NCBI GenBank assembly: GCA_965228695.1
Contig: CBDDIB010000002.1
Location: 992,001 to 1,056,000, forward strand
Source: JAJFJD01 sp965228695
GTDB taxonomy: Bacteria; Pseudomonadota; Alphaproteobacteria; UBA8366
Reading direction: 5' to 3'
Length of the DNA: 64,000 nucleotides
Shown here: in pieces, positions 8,980 to 17,512 of the stretch
Layout: every line of letters begins with the position of its first letter
How positions within the stretch are numbered: position 1 is the first letter of the stretch
Translations under genes and position numbers: made by a program
Notes under the pieces: model-generated
Seen by the model: only the letters and a program-made list of their open reading frames with translations
Databases searched by the model: none
Told to the model about the DNA's origin: nothing

Positions 8980-9693
8980 ATGTCAGATCTACAGCCCCGC
9001 CGGCCGATCCTGATCGTCGAGGACGACCGCAATATCGCGTCGTTAGTCGAACGGTATCTGCAGAAGGACGGTTTCGAGACGGTGAGCGCCGGCGACGGGG
9101 ATAGCGGTCTGGCGCTGGCGCGACGCGAGGACCCGGCCTTGGTGATCCTGGACGTCAACCTGCCGGGGATCGACGGCTGGGAAGTGTGCCGGGCGTTGCG
9201 GCGGGACTCCGACGTGCCGATCCTGATGCTGACCGCGCGCGCCGAGGAAATGGATCGCGTGGTGGGTTTGTCGATCGGTGCCGACGACTATGTCGTCAAA
9301 CCGTTCAGCCCGCGCGAGTTGGTGGAGCGGGTGAAGGCGATCCTGCGCCGCACTATGGCGCGCGCCGAACCCCCGGCCGCCGCCATTCTGGAATCCGGGC
9401 CGATCAGGCTGGACCCGGAACGGCACGCGGTCAGCGTCGGCGGCGCCGACGTCGCCCTCACGCCATCCGAATTCAAACTGTTGCAAACGATGATGCAGGC
9501 GCCGGGCAAAGTGTTCAGCCGCGATGAGTTGCTCGACCGGTTGTACGACAACGGCGGGGTCGTGGTCGACCGCGTCATCGACGTTCACATGGGCAAGCTG
9601 CGGCAGAAGCTTGAGCCGGACCCGTCGACACCCCAATTCCTGCTGACGGTACACGGCGTCGGCTACCGCCTCGCCGACCCCGATACCCCTTAA
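8980..9693 (+). CDS. OmpR-family response regulator (BaeR-like)
   Basis: 237 residues from the ATG at 8980 (GGGAG site 8969-8973). The receiver domain has the acidic pair E14/D15-D16, phosphoacceptor D58 (VILDVNLPG), and the conserved Lys in DDYVVKPF. The C-terminal winged-helix domain has TPSEFKLLQTM and the RVIDVHMGKLRQKL recognition helix. It is followed 16 bp later by its kinase. The layout resembles BaeSR-type envelope-stress systems. Likely targets are close by: the secreted Cys-repeat protein and msrP lie downstream of the kinase. Confidence 0.93.
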   Translation: MSDLQPRRPILIVEDDRNIASLVERYLQKDGFETVSAGDGDSGLALARREDPALVILDVNLPGIDGWEVCRALRRDSDVPILMLTARAEEMDRVVGLSIGADDYVVKPFSPRELVERVKAILRRTMARAEPPAAAILESGPIRLDPERHAVSVGGADVALTPSEFKLLQTMMQAPGKVFSRDELLDRLYDNGGVVVDRVIDVHMGKLRQKLEPDPSTPQFLLTVHGVGYRLADPDTP

Positions 9694-9709
9694 CGGCCAG
9701 GAGCCGATC

Positions 9710-10774
9710 ATGCGCGACAAGCTTTTGTGGAAACTGCTGGCGATCAACCTGCCCGTCATCGGCATGGTGATCCTGATCGTCTGGTTCGCGGTGGATTTTC
9801 TGGCCGCCGACTACTTCACCGTGCTGATGGAGGAGTACAAGATCTCGCCGTCCGACACGCACAGGATGTTCGTCGAATCGGTGCACCGCTACCTGATCCA
9901 GGCGAGCATCGTGGCGGCGGCGATCGCCGTGTTGCTCAGTTTCCTACTGACGCGGACGGTGCTGCGGCCGCTGTCGCAGATGACCGAGATCAGTCAGCGC
10001 GTGGCCGCGGGCGACTATTCCGCGCGGGTCGAGGTGACCTCAAAGGACGAGGTGGGTCGGCTGGGGCTGGCGTTCAACCGCATGGCCGACAGCCTGGAGA
10101 AGATCGAGGGTTTGCGCCGCACCATGGTGGTCGATCTCGCCCATGAATTGCGCACGCCGCTGACCAGCCTGCGGGGCTATTTCGAGGCGATGGACGACGG
10201 CGTCGTCGAGGCGAACAAGGGCACATTCGGGATCTTGCAGGACGAGATCATGCGGCTTGTCCGGTTGGTCGAAAGCCTGCATCAGCTCACCAAGGCCGAT
10301 GCGGCGAAGGCCTTTCTCAGCCGCCAGCAGGTCGATCTGACCGCGTTGATCGCGCAGGCGTTGGAACTCGACCGCTTTCAGTTCCAGTCCCGCGGCATCG
10401 CGGTCGAGACAAAGCTGCCGGCGGAGCCGCTGATCGTGCAAGGGGACCGGGACAAACTGCTGCAGGTGTTGCGCAACCTGACTCAGAACGCCTGGCAATA
10501 TACGCCGGACGGCAGCACGCTCACGGTCGTCGCCGAGGGCGAAGGCGATGACGTCACCGTGTCTTTCGCCAATTCGGCGGCCGGGATCGAGGCGGCGGAT
10601 CTGCCGCTAATCTTCGAGCGGTTCTATCGGGTCGACAAGTCCCGGTCGCGCGACAGCGGGGGCGCGGGCATCGGCCTCACCATCGTCAAGGAACTGGTCG
10701 AAGCGCATGGCGGCCGCGTCGGGGCCGATGCCGAGAACGGCGATGTCCGCTTCTGGTTCGAGCTGGAGCGCTGA
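9710..10774 (+). CDS. Sensor histidine kinase (BaeS-like)
   Basis: 354 residues. Two membrane segments (about 8-30 and 63-86) bracket a short periplasmic loop of only some 35 residues. Then come a HAMP domain, a HisKA box with the phosphorylated His in DLAHELRTPLTSLRG, and an HATPase_c domain (N box QNAWQYTP, F box IFERFYR, G box GGAGIGLTIVKEL). The small periplasmic region leaves little room for ligand binding, so it may sense membrane or partner-protein signals. It forms a two-gene operon with the response regulator. Confidence 0.93.
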   Translation: MRDKLLWKLLAINLPVIGMVILIVWFAVDFLAADYFTVLMEEYKISPSDTHRMFVESVHRYLIQASIVAAAIAVLLSFLLTRTVLRPLSQMTEISQRVAAGDYSARVEVTSKDEVGRLGLAFNRMADSLEKIEGLRRTMVVDLAHELRTPLTSLRGYFEAMDDGVVEANKGTFGILQDEIMRLVRLVESLHQLTKADAAKAFLSRQQVDLTALIAQALELDRFQFQSRGIAVETKLPAEPLIVQGDRDKLLQVLRNLTQNAWQYTPDGSTLTVVAEGEGDDVTVSFANSAAGIEAADLPLIFERFYRVDKSRSRDSGGAGIGLTIVKELVEAHGGRVGADAENGDVRFWFELER

Positions 10775-10957
10775 AGCGCCGGGTTTCCGCGGCGTTCGAC
10801 CCTTACAAAATCTTTAAATCTTCCTTATCGGGACTTTACGTCGCTTTGCCACACTCCCCGGCATGGCCTCTCCGCCTTGCGCTGCTCGGGGGATGGGGCC
10901 GAGAGGCTTCCGGTCCCCGCCAAGAGGGTCCAACAAACGCGTTTGGAGAAATTTATT

Positions 10958-11242
10958 ATGCAGAAGAAGAAATTGCCGCTCGCCCGCACCGCCATGGCGC
11001 TTGGCGCCGCCGTTGCCCTGTCGAGCGCCGCTGCCTTGCCGACGGCGACCGCCGTTGCCGGCGAGCGCATCCAGCTCGCCGCCTGTAAGGCCAACCCGTG
11101 CGCCGGCAAGAACCCGTGTGCGGCCAAGAATGCGTGCAATCCGTGCGCTGCCAAGAATCCTTGCGCGGCCAAAAAGGCCTGCAACCCCTGCGCCGCGAAG
11201 AAGGCCTGCAGCCCTTGCAACCCCTGCAAGGCCAAGAAGTAA
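10958..11242 (+). CDS. Secreted small Cys-rich repeat protein
   Basis: 94 residues from the ATG at 10958 with a GGAG site at 10944-10947. The first 34 residues are a Sec signal peptide (AVA before Gly35). The mature part is almost entirely short NPCAAK/KACNPC-type repeats with 11 cysteines, many lysines and virtually no hydrophobic core. This suggests a periplasmic metal- or thiol-binding protein. Similar Cys-Pro repeat proteins occur in proteobacteria without an agreed function. No MNIO/DUF692 or BufC-like gene is adjacent, so it is not an obvious bufferin. It stands alone between a two-component system and msrP. The 183-bp leader holds a tandem AAATCTT motif (10808-10822) that might be a regulator site. 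Confidence 0.8.
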   Translation: MQKKKLPLARTAMALGAAVALSSAAALPTATAVAGERIQLAACKANPCAGKNPCAAKNACNPCAAKNPCAAKKACNPCAAKKACSPCNPCKAKK

Positions 11243-11400
11243 CCCTCCCAGGGTGACGCTTGCGCGACGCGCAGCGCCTTCATGTGTCGGTCGAGGTGTC
11301 GTCATCGTCCCCCGTTGCGTGCTGGGTGGACGATGATGGCCCTCGCCGCCATATTTCTTGCATAAGATAATTTGGGCAACCAGCGACCTAGGAGACAAGA

Positions 11401-12405
11401 ATGCTGATCCGCATACCGAAAGGGTGGGAACTGCCGGAATCGACCGCGACACCCGAAAGCCTGTTTCGGAGTCGCCGCCGCCTGATCAAGGCGGCCGCCG
11501 CGGGTCCGATCCTCTTGGGCGCGCCGGCGCTTTTGTCCGCTTGTGACGGCGGCGATCCCACCGAGAAGGCGGCGCTGGAGGCGGGGGCCAAGATTCCGGA
11601 TCCTTCCGCGAAGCTCTATCCGGTCGACCGCAACCCGAAATTCACGGTCGACCGCCCGTTGACCGCGGAGAAGTTGGCGACGACATACACGAACTATTAC
11701 GAATTCGGCTCCTCGAAGAATATCCACGAGAAGGCCCAACTCCTGCCGATCCGCCCCTGGACGGTCACGATCGCCGGTCAGGTCGAGAAGGAGTTCGAGA
11801 TCGGCATCGACGACTTGTTGGCCAAGATGCCGCTGGAAGAGCGGCTCTATCGGTTCCGGTGCGTCGAGGCCTGGTCGATGACGGTGCCGTGGAGCGGTTT
11901 TCCGATGAAGGCGTTGGTCGATTTGGCCCGGCCGCTTTCGTCGGCGAAATACGTGCAGATGGTGACCTTCGAGAACAAGAAGGTAGCCCCCGGACAAGGC
12001 GAAAGTTGGTATCCCTGGCCTTATGTCGAGGGGCTCACCCTTGCCGAGGCGACGAACGAGCTCGCCTTCATGGCGACCGGCATCTACGGCAAGACGATGC
12101 CGAAACAGAACGGCGCGCCGTTGCGCCTGGCGGTGCCGTGGAAATACGGCTTCAAGTCGATCAAGGGTCTCGTGCGGTTCGAGTTCACCGACAAACGCCC
12201 GGTCAGTTTTTGGGAGCAGCTCCAGAGCCGCGAGTACGGATTCTGGGCCAACGTGAACCCAGAAGTGCCGCACCCCCGCTGGAGCCAGGCGACCGAGCGC
12301 GTGCTCGGCGTCAACGGCCGCGTGCCGACGTTGCTCTACAACGGCTACGGCGAGTATGTCGCCGAGCTGTATAAGGATATGGCGGGCGAAAGACTGTTCA
12401 CCTAA
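11401..12405 (+). CDS. msrP: Periplasmic methionine sulfoxide reductase, molybdopterin subunit MsrP (YedY)
   Basis: 334 residues. A twin-arginine signal (SRRRLIKAA, about 24-32) exports the folded protein with its Mo cofactor. The Moco-ligating Cys is C154 in RFRCVEAWSM, and the GxxxP...WKYGFKSIKG region is typical. MsrP repairs oxidised methionines in periplasmic proteins using electrons from the quinone pool through the haem protein MsrQ. No msrQ follows; the next gene is on the other strand. So either msrQ is elsewhere or another donor serves. An AGGAGA site precedes the ATG. Confidence 0.95.
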   Translation: MLIRIPKGWELPESTATPESLFRSRRRLIKAAAAGPILLGAPALLSACDGGDPTEKAALEAGAKIPDPSAKLYPVDRNPKFTVDRPLTAEKLATTYTNYYEFGSSKNIHEKAQLLPIRPWTVTIAGQVEKEFEIGIDDLLAKMPLEERLYRFRCVEAWSMTVPWSGFPMKALVDLARPLSSAKYVQMVTFENKKVAPGQGESWYPWPYVEGLTLAEATNELAFMATGIYGKTMPKQNGAPLRLAVPWKYGFKSIKGLVRFEFTDKRPVSFWEQLQSREYGFWANVNPEVPHPRWSQATERVLGVNGRVPTLLYNGYGEYVAELYKDMAGERLFT

Positions 12406-12411
12406 ACGGCG

Positions 12412-13419
12412 TCAGCGAATTTTTGTCTCGTCCGGGGCGCAGTTTATCCCGAACAAGGTACATTCGAGCGGCTGGATGAACGGGTCGTCCTGTTCGCCCG
12501 CCTCCTGATCGGTGAGGTCGTCCGATCCCGGTCCGTCCGGATCGACCTCGCCGTCCAACGGGCCGTGGTCGTCCGTATACCCCAATCCCGATTCTTGGTC
12601 GGTCACCGCCGCCGACCCGATTCCCATGGGGTCCACTTCGCCGTCGCCCGGTCCGGGATCGTCGCCGAAGCCTTCGTTGCCCGCTTCCTCGACGGCGGCG
12701 AATTGGTCGGAGCAGTCCGGCAGGGTAACGGCCACCGGCACGATCACCTCCGACCGTTCGGGCAATTTCGTTCCGGCGGGCAGCGGCAGGCGCGGCGCGC
12801 GTTTTATGTTGTCGCCGATGGCAGCGTCGACCGGCCCGTACCCGGTCCCGCGGACAATCTCATAGGCGGAGATCCAGCCGTCGGCATTGACGGTGAGGCG
12901 GACAAGCGCAATGCGCTGCTCGCAATTGACCCGTGCCGACCAGGGATAAGCAATCAGGGATTTCAACATTTTTTGCAGGTCCGGGCGCGGCGCGGGCGGC
13001 GGGTCGACGATCATGGGCAGCCGTGGCTGCGGCGTCGGCGCCGGCTTGGGTTCCGGTTCGGGCTTCGGTTCCAAGTCGGGTTCCGGCTCGGGTGGTGGTT
13101 TGGCCACCACCGGCTCGGGTTTGGGTACCGGTTTCGGCAATGGTATCGCGGCGGGATCCGGCATCGGGTCGGCGGGCGGCGGCTCGACCGGGATCGGCGC
13201 AGCCGGATCGGGCTCGGCCGGCGGCGCCGGTGGGAGCGGCGGCTGTTGTTCGATTTCCAGCACGGGCGGCGGCAGAAAAACCATGTCGATTTTCTTTTCC
13301 CGCCGGGTGGGGTCGTATTCGTCGAGCGTGGATATGTAATACGTCGTCGATGCGACCGCGATATGGGCCACGACGGACGTTAGAATCGGCAGGCGAACGT
13401 TCCAGCGGAATAACGGCAT
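12412..13419 (-). CDS. TonB-like energy transducer with acidic repeat tail
   Basis: 335 residues if started at the ATG at 13419; the frame extends to a TTG at 13527. A single N-terminal membrane helix carries the TonB-type SxxxH pair (S15, H19). A long Pro/Glu/Lys-rich spacer follows (about 50-145), then a TonB/TolA-like C-terminal domain (YPWSARVNCEQRIALVRLTV ... GTGYGPVDAAI ... LPLP). Unusually, about 80 further acidic residues follow, containing two copies of a GPxDGEVDPxGxGS unit. No exbB/exbD are present in the window. It would couple the proton-motive force to an outer-membrane partner. Confidence 0.75.
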   Translation of the reverse strand: MPLFRWNVRLPILTSVVAHIAVASTTYYISTLDEYDPTRREKKIDMVFLPPPVLEIEQQPPLPPAPPAEPDPAAPIPVEPPPADPMPDPAAIPLPKPVPKPEPVVAKPPPEPEPDLEPKPEPEPKPAPTPQPRLPMIVDPPPAPRPDLQKMLKSLIAYPWSARVNCEQRIALVRLTVNADGWISAYEIVRGTGYGPVDAAIGDNIKRAPRLPLPAGTKLPERSEVIVPVAVTLPDCSDQFAAVEEAGNEGFGDDPGPGDGEVDPMGIGSAAVTDQESGLGYTDDHGPLDGEVDPDGPGSDDLTDQEAGEQDDPFIQPLECTLFGINCAPDETKIR

Positions 13420-13687
13420 CCGTCCGATGCTCTGGTTCTCGTGCGGTCCCGCGATGTCGCGCGGGGCTCCCCGGGGTAAGTGCCCTTCGATACTGGGGAA
13501 ATTAAGGGACGCGCGCCATACCCCCAATGTAGAAGGTGCTCATTTGCGCAGAATCATCGGAAACCGAGAATTTCTGTAATTCAATGTGTTATCGGCCATT
13601 AAGGGCTTGTTAAGGCGGCCGGCCGACTCTTGTGTCCGCGGATCGGCCCGAAGCCTGTCCGCTCGATCCAAGAGGAGTACGGTGATC

Positions 13688-13996
13688 GTGGAAACGGCCA
13701 CATTTGGCATGATCGCCACCTGGGCCTTGCCTGTACTTGCATGCCTGGTCGCGCTCGTCACCACCATCAATTCGGTCCGGCGGATTCGGTCGGAACGCCA
13801 GCGGCGGCTTGTCGCCCGCGCCGTTCTCGGCACCTGGGTGGTCGTGGCGCTGCTGCTTCCGATTGTCTTGCTGGGTGCGCTCGGCGTGCTGCCGCGCTGG
13901 ACCTATGGCAGCGCGGCGGCTCTGATGCTGATCGCCTCGGCCGTCGGCGGCTGGATCGTCATGCGGCGTTCCAGCCATACGCCGGGATGGCGCTAG
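13688..13996 (+). CDS. Small membrane protein, unknown function
   Basis: About 102 residues with three predicted membrane segments: one at the N-terminus (ATWALPVLACLVALVTTI), then VVALLLPIVLLGALGVLP, and ALMLIASAVGGWIVM. An Arg-rich loop (RRIRSERQRR) lies between the first two. Two GTG starts, 13682 and 13688, fit the AGGAG at 13673-13677; the second gives the more usual spacing. It stands alone, convergent with the DHA2 pump gene. I recognise no family. Confidence 0.6.
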   Translation: METATFGMIATWALPVLACLVALVTTINSVRRIRSERQRRLVARAVLGTWVVVALLLPIVLLGALGVLPRWTYGSAAALMLIASAVGGWIVMRRSSHTPGWR

Positions 13997-14012
13997 GGCG
14001 CCGCTTCCGGGC

Positions 14013-15560
14013 TCATCGTTTCCGCTTGGGCACCCGGACGAAAAACACCAACGGCAGGATGGCGATGCTCAGCACCGTATAGGCGGTGAAGGCGTTGATG
14101 TATCCGATCATGAAGGCCTGCCGGCCGACCTCGCCGCTGAGCGTCGCCAAGCCGCGCAAGCTCTCCAAGCTCCACTGCCCCAACGCCGATGAATCCCGCA
14201 ACACGTCGTTATACGGTGTCACGAATTCAGTCATGCGGGCGTAGTTCACCTGGCCGGTGTGCAGCACGATCACCACGCTGACCGACACGAAGGCGCTGGC
14301 TGCGATATAGCGCAGCAGATGGAACACCGCCGTCGCCTCGTTCAGATGCTCGCGGCGCAGCGTGGCGAAGCTCGCGACGACGAGCGGCACCCAGATCAGA
14401 CCGACGGCGAATCCCTGCATGACGCTGGTCAGCGCCACGTCGAATCCGGTCAGGTTGACGTCGAACGCCATCATCCACCATCCGGACAGCGCCTGGATGA
14501 GGAAACCGGCGGTCATGCCGATTCGGGGGTCGAGCCTGCCGACCCAGATCGACGCGAAGAACCCCAAGACGCCGCCGAGCCCCCGCGACCCGATCAGCAG
14601 GCCGATGGCGTCATCCGGGTAACCGGCGAGATTCTGCAGCAGCGGCGGCAGCAGCGCCATCGGCGTGAAATTCATCATCCCGAAAATCAGCACGACCATC
14701 AGCCCGATCGCGTAGTTCCGGTCGAGCAGCAGGCGTGGGTTGAGGAAGGGCCGCCGGCTGGTCAGGCTGTGGACGATGAACACATAGAAGGCGGCGACGG
14801 CCAGTCCCGCTTGGATGACGATCTCGATCGAGTTGAACCAGTCCTCCTGCTCGCCGCGGTCGAGCACGAGCTGGAAACACAGGATGGCGATGGACAGTGT
14901 GATGAAGCCGGTCCAGTCGAGGGTGAGCTTCGCCTCGCGCCGGTCGTCGCGAATGAAGACGATCGCGCCGATCACCGCCAAAATCCCGGCGATCCCGACT
15001 GCGATGAACGCCCAGCGCCAGGTATAAGCGTCCGCGATATAGCCGCCGATGATCGGCCCGAGCATCGGCCCGATAACCACGCCGACGCCGTAGATCGAGT
15101 TGACGGTGCCGTGCTGTTCGCGCGGGAAGGTGTCCAGCACGATGGCGTTCGACAGCGGGTTCAGCGGCGCGCCGAATACGCCCTGGAGCATGCGGTACAG
15201 CACCAGCACCTCGAGGCTGTTGGCGGTGCCGCAGAGAATCGTGAAGGCGACGAACCCGATCGTGCTGTAGATCATCACATTGCGCCGGCCGAACCGGTTG
15301 GCGAGCCATCCGGTCATCGGCGTCACCACGGCGATCGCAATGATGTTGAAGGTAATGACCCAGGCGACCTGGTCCTGGGTCGCCGACAACGAGCCCTGTA
15401 ACTGCGGCATGATCACGCTGACGATCATCAGGGTCATGCTGACCAGCATGGTCGCCAAGGTGGCCGTCGCCAGGATCATGGCGCGTTGGAAGGCGCCGGG
15501 GCTTGCCGGGGTCGCCGGGGCGCCGTCGCTCTCGGTCTCGGCGGTGGATACGGCGCTCAT
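14013..15560 (-). CDS. DHA2-family MFS multidrug efflux transporter (EmrB-like)
   Basis: 515 residues from the ATG at 15560. The upstream extension of the frame to 15647 lacks protein character. It has fourteen-helix DHA2 architecture with the motif-A loop GWLANRFGRRN and the motif-C-like GVVIGPMLGPIIGGYI in helix 5. Such pumps export drugs or fatty acids and usually pair with an HlyD-like EmrA; none is adjacent. The start has no clear ribosome site. The neighbour upstream on the same strand is a DJ-1-type gene 150 bp away. Confidence 0.88.
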   Translation of the reverse strand: MSAVSTAETESDGAPATPASPGAFQRAMILATATLATMLVSMTLMIVSVIMPQLQGSLSATQDQVAWVITFNIIAIAVVTPMTGWLANRFGRRNVMIYSTIGFVAFTILCGTANSLEVLVLYRMLQGVFGAPLNPLSNAIVLDTFPREQHGTVNSIYGVGVVIGPMLGPIIGGYIADAYTWRWAFIAVGIAGILAVIGAIVFIRDDRREAKLTLDWTGFITLSIAILCFQLVLDRGEQEDWFNSIEIVIQAGLAVAAFYVFIVHSLTSRRPFLNPRLLLDRNYAIGLMVVLIFGMMNFTPMALLPPLLQNLAGYPDDAIGLLIGSRGLGGVLGFFASIWVGRLDPRIGMTAGFLIQALSGWWMMAFDVNLTGFDVALTSVMQGFAVGLIWVPLVVASFATLRREHLNEATAVFHLLRYIAASAFVSVSVVIVLHTGQVNYARMTEFVTPYNDVLRDSSALGQWSLESLRGLATLSGEVGRQAFMIGYINAFTAYTVLSIAILPLVFFVRVPKRKR

Positions 15561-15710
15561 CGGTGGAGGCGTCTGCCGAAATGGGACTCGTCGCTCCGAC
15601 CCTACCGCGCGGCGCCGGGTCCTGCCAAACACGAAGCGGCGGCTCAACCGAGCCGCCTACGCACTTCGCGTTCATTGTCGGCGGTGCCGGGCGTTTGACC
15701 GCCGCCCGAT

Positions 15711-16403
15711 TCACGCGGCGGAAAGCCGCGCCGCCGCGCGCTGAACGATCTCCAGCCGTTCCTGCTGCCGGGCGGCGCCCCGTTGCCGCACCTCTTCGAC
15801 GAGCGCTGCGTCGGCGGTGCGCGGCGAGCCCGAATGAAATGGCGGTTCGGGGTCGTATTCGATGGCCAGTTGGGTTTCCTCGGCGATCGCGCGGCCCCGC
15901 AATGCCTCGACAATGGACAGGGCGAAATCGATTCCCGCCGTGACGCCGCCGCCGGTGATCGTGTTCCCGTCGCGCACGATGCGGTCGTCGACCGCTTGGG
16001 CGCCGAAATACGGCAACAGGTCGCGCGACATCCAGTGACTGGTCGCGCGCTTGCCCTGCAACAGGCCCGCCGCACCGAGCACCAACGACCCGGTGCAAAC
16101 CGAGGTGACGTATTCCGACTGTTCGGCGCACTGCCGCAGGAACGTGAGGGTTTCGTCGTCCTCCATCAACGCCGCGACGCCCGGTCCGCCCGGCACGCAG
16201 ATGATGTCGAGCGGCGGCGCATCCGCGAAAGTCGCCGTCGGCGTGATGGACATGCCGCTATCCGATGTCACGGGGTCGAGCGATTTCCAGATCAGATGCA
16301 CGGTCACGCCGGGCGTTCGGGAGAACACCTCGAACGGCCCGGTCAGGTCGAGCTGGGTCAGGCGCGGAAACAGGAGAAGGCCAACGGAGATCGGATGGGT
16401 CAT
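15711..16403 (-). CDS. DJ-1/PfpI family protein, isonitrile hydratase-like
   Basis: 230 residues with a single DJ-1/PfpI domain. The nucleophile elbow is C103 in SVCTGSLVLG, followed by GKRATSHW, the arrangement in InhA-type isonitrile hydratases, which convert isonitriles to N-substituted formamides. The early LTQLDLTGPFEVF segment and the GGVTAGIDFAL helix also fit. A gene for a related GlxA-type regulator faces it across a 110-bp divergent spacer, so that regulator may control it. The substrate is a family-based guess. Confidence 0.8.
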   Translation of the reverse strand: MTHPISVGLLLFPRLTQLDLTGPFEVFSRTPGVTVHLIWKSLDPVTSDSGMSITPTATFADAPPLDIICVPGGPGVAALMEDDETLTFLRQCAEQSEYVTSVCTGSLVLGAAGLLQGKRATSHWMSRDLLPYFGAQAVDDRIVRDGNTITGGGVTAGIDFALSIVEALRGRAIAEETQLAIEYDPEPPFHSGSPRTADAALVEEVRQRGAARQQERLEIVQRAAARLSAA

Positions 16404-16513
16404 GGCGGCGATACCTCTTTGCGATTGATTGGAAACACTGTAGCCGAATCCTGGCTTGGCAGAAATGACATATTATCCTCGATTTCCGCCAACTGAAGGT
16501 TTAGGATGCGGAT

Positions 16514-17506
16514 ATGACCGATCCCGCATCGACCAAAGACATCGCCATCCTCGGCTTTCGGGATGCCCAACTGCTCGACATCGCGGGGCCGGCCCAGGTC
16601 TTCGCCTCGGCGTCGGAACTCGTCGAGGGGCGCGAGACACCGGCTTATCGCGTGATCGTCGTGTCTCGCGACGGCGGCGAAATCGTCACCTCGTCCGGTA
16701 TTGGGCTGTCGTCGATCTCTTTCGCCGACGCGGCGGTGCATTCCTTCGACACGGTGATTGCTTCCGGCGGGCATGGCGTGCAGGCGGCGGCCGCGGATAT
16801 CGCGACGGTCGACTGGCTGCGCGCGCGGGCCGCGGCGTCACGGCGCGCCTGTTCGGTCTGCACCGGCGCATTCCTGCTCGCGGCGGCGGGTGTCTTGGCG
16901 GGAAAGCGGGCGGCCACGCATTGGGGATATTGCGACACGCTGTCGGCGCAGTATCCGGACATCCGGGTCGACGGTAATCCGATCTTCATTGAGGACCGCG
17001 GCGTTTGGACCTCGGCCGGCGTGACCGCGGGCATCGACCTTTCGTTGGCGTTGGTCGAGGCCGACTTCGGCCGGCGGCTGGCGTTGCGGACGGCGCAGCG
17101 GCTGGTCGTATTCATGAAGCGCCCCGGTGGGCAGTCGCAATTCAGTTCGACCCTCGCCGCCCAGCTTTCCGACACGGGGGATTTCGCGGACCTTCACGCC
17201 TGGATGGCGGACAATCTGTCGGCCGACCTGCGGGTCGAACGGCTGGCCGAGCGGGCCGGCATGAGTCCCCGGACCTTCGCGCGGCTCTACCGGGACCGCA
17301 CCGGCATGACGCCTGCGAAGGTGGTCACGGCGTTGCGGGTCGAGGCAGCGCGGCGCCTGCTGGAGGAATCCGCCCTGCCGGTGGGGCAGGTCGCGCTGCG
17401 CTGCGGATTCGGCGAGGAGGAACGCATGCGCCGCGCCTTCGTGGCTCGTCTGGGCGTCGCGCCCGGCCGGTATCGCCAGCGCTTTTCAATGGATGCGGCG
17501 GACTGA
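16514..17506 (+). CDS. GlxA-family transcriptional regulator (DJ-1/PfpI + AraC HTH)
   Basis: 330 residues. The N-terminal 190 form a DJ-1/PfpI domain with C116 in CSVCTGAF and ATHWGYCD. The C-terminal 110 are an AraC-type double helix-turn-helix (LAERAGMSPRTFARLYRDRTG, then VGQVALRCGFGEEERMRRAF). Such regulators sense small molecules through the DJ-1-like domain. It is transcribed divergently from the isonitrile-hydratase-like gene, its probable target, and ends 7 bp from the convergent ccmI. Confidence 0.9.
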   Translation: MTDPASTKDIAILGFRDAQLLDIAGPAQVFASASELVEGRETPAYRVIVVSRDGGEIVTSSGIGLSSISFADAAVHSFDTVIASGGHGVQAAAADIATVDWLRARAAASRRACSVCTGAFLLAAAGVLAGKRAATHWGYCDTLSAQYPDIRVDGNPIFIEDRGVWTSAGVTAGIDLSLALVEADFGRRLALRTAQRLVVFMKRPGGQSQFSSTLAAQLSDTGDFADLHAWMADNLSADLRVERLAERAGMSPRTFARLYRDRTGMTPAKVVTALRVEAARRLLEESALPVGQVALRCGFGEEERMRRAFVARLGVAPGRYRQRFSMDAAD

Positions 17507-17512
17507 TCCGGC

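Noticed and set aside
8865..9158. N-terminal extension of the CitE-like gene to 9158
   Set aside because: It would overlap the response regulator promoter and start; a GTG at 8864 with a ribosome site matches the family start.
11078..11240. CRISPR-like or microsatellite array
   Set aside because: The repetitive DNA is simply the coding sequence of the NPCAAK repeats; there are no spacers.
10958..11242. Bufferin (BufA) of an MNIO operon
   Set aside because: Repeat pattern differs from known BufA, and no BufB/BufC-type genes are adjacent.
12412..13419. TolA of a Tol-Pal system
   Set aside because: The SxxxH membrane helix and Pro-rich spacer fit TonB better, and no tolQ, tolR, tolB or pal is in the window.
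14259..15401. 380-codon plus-strand frame opposite the DHA2 transporter
   Set aside because: Highly polar His/Arg/Asp-rich translation, expected from the antisense of membrane helices.
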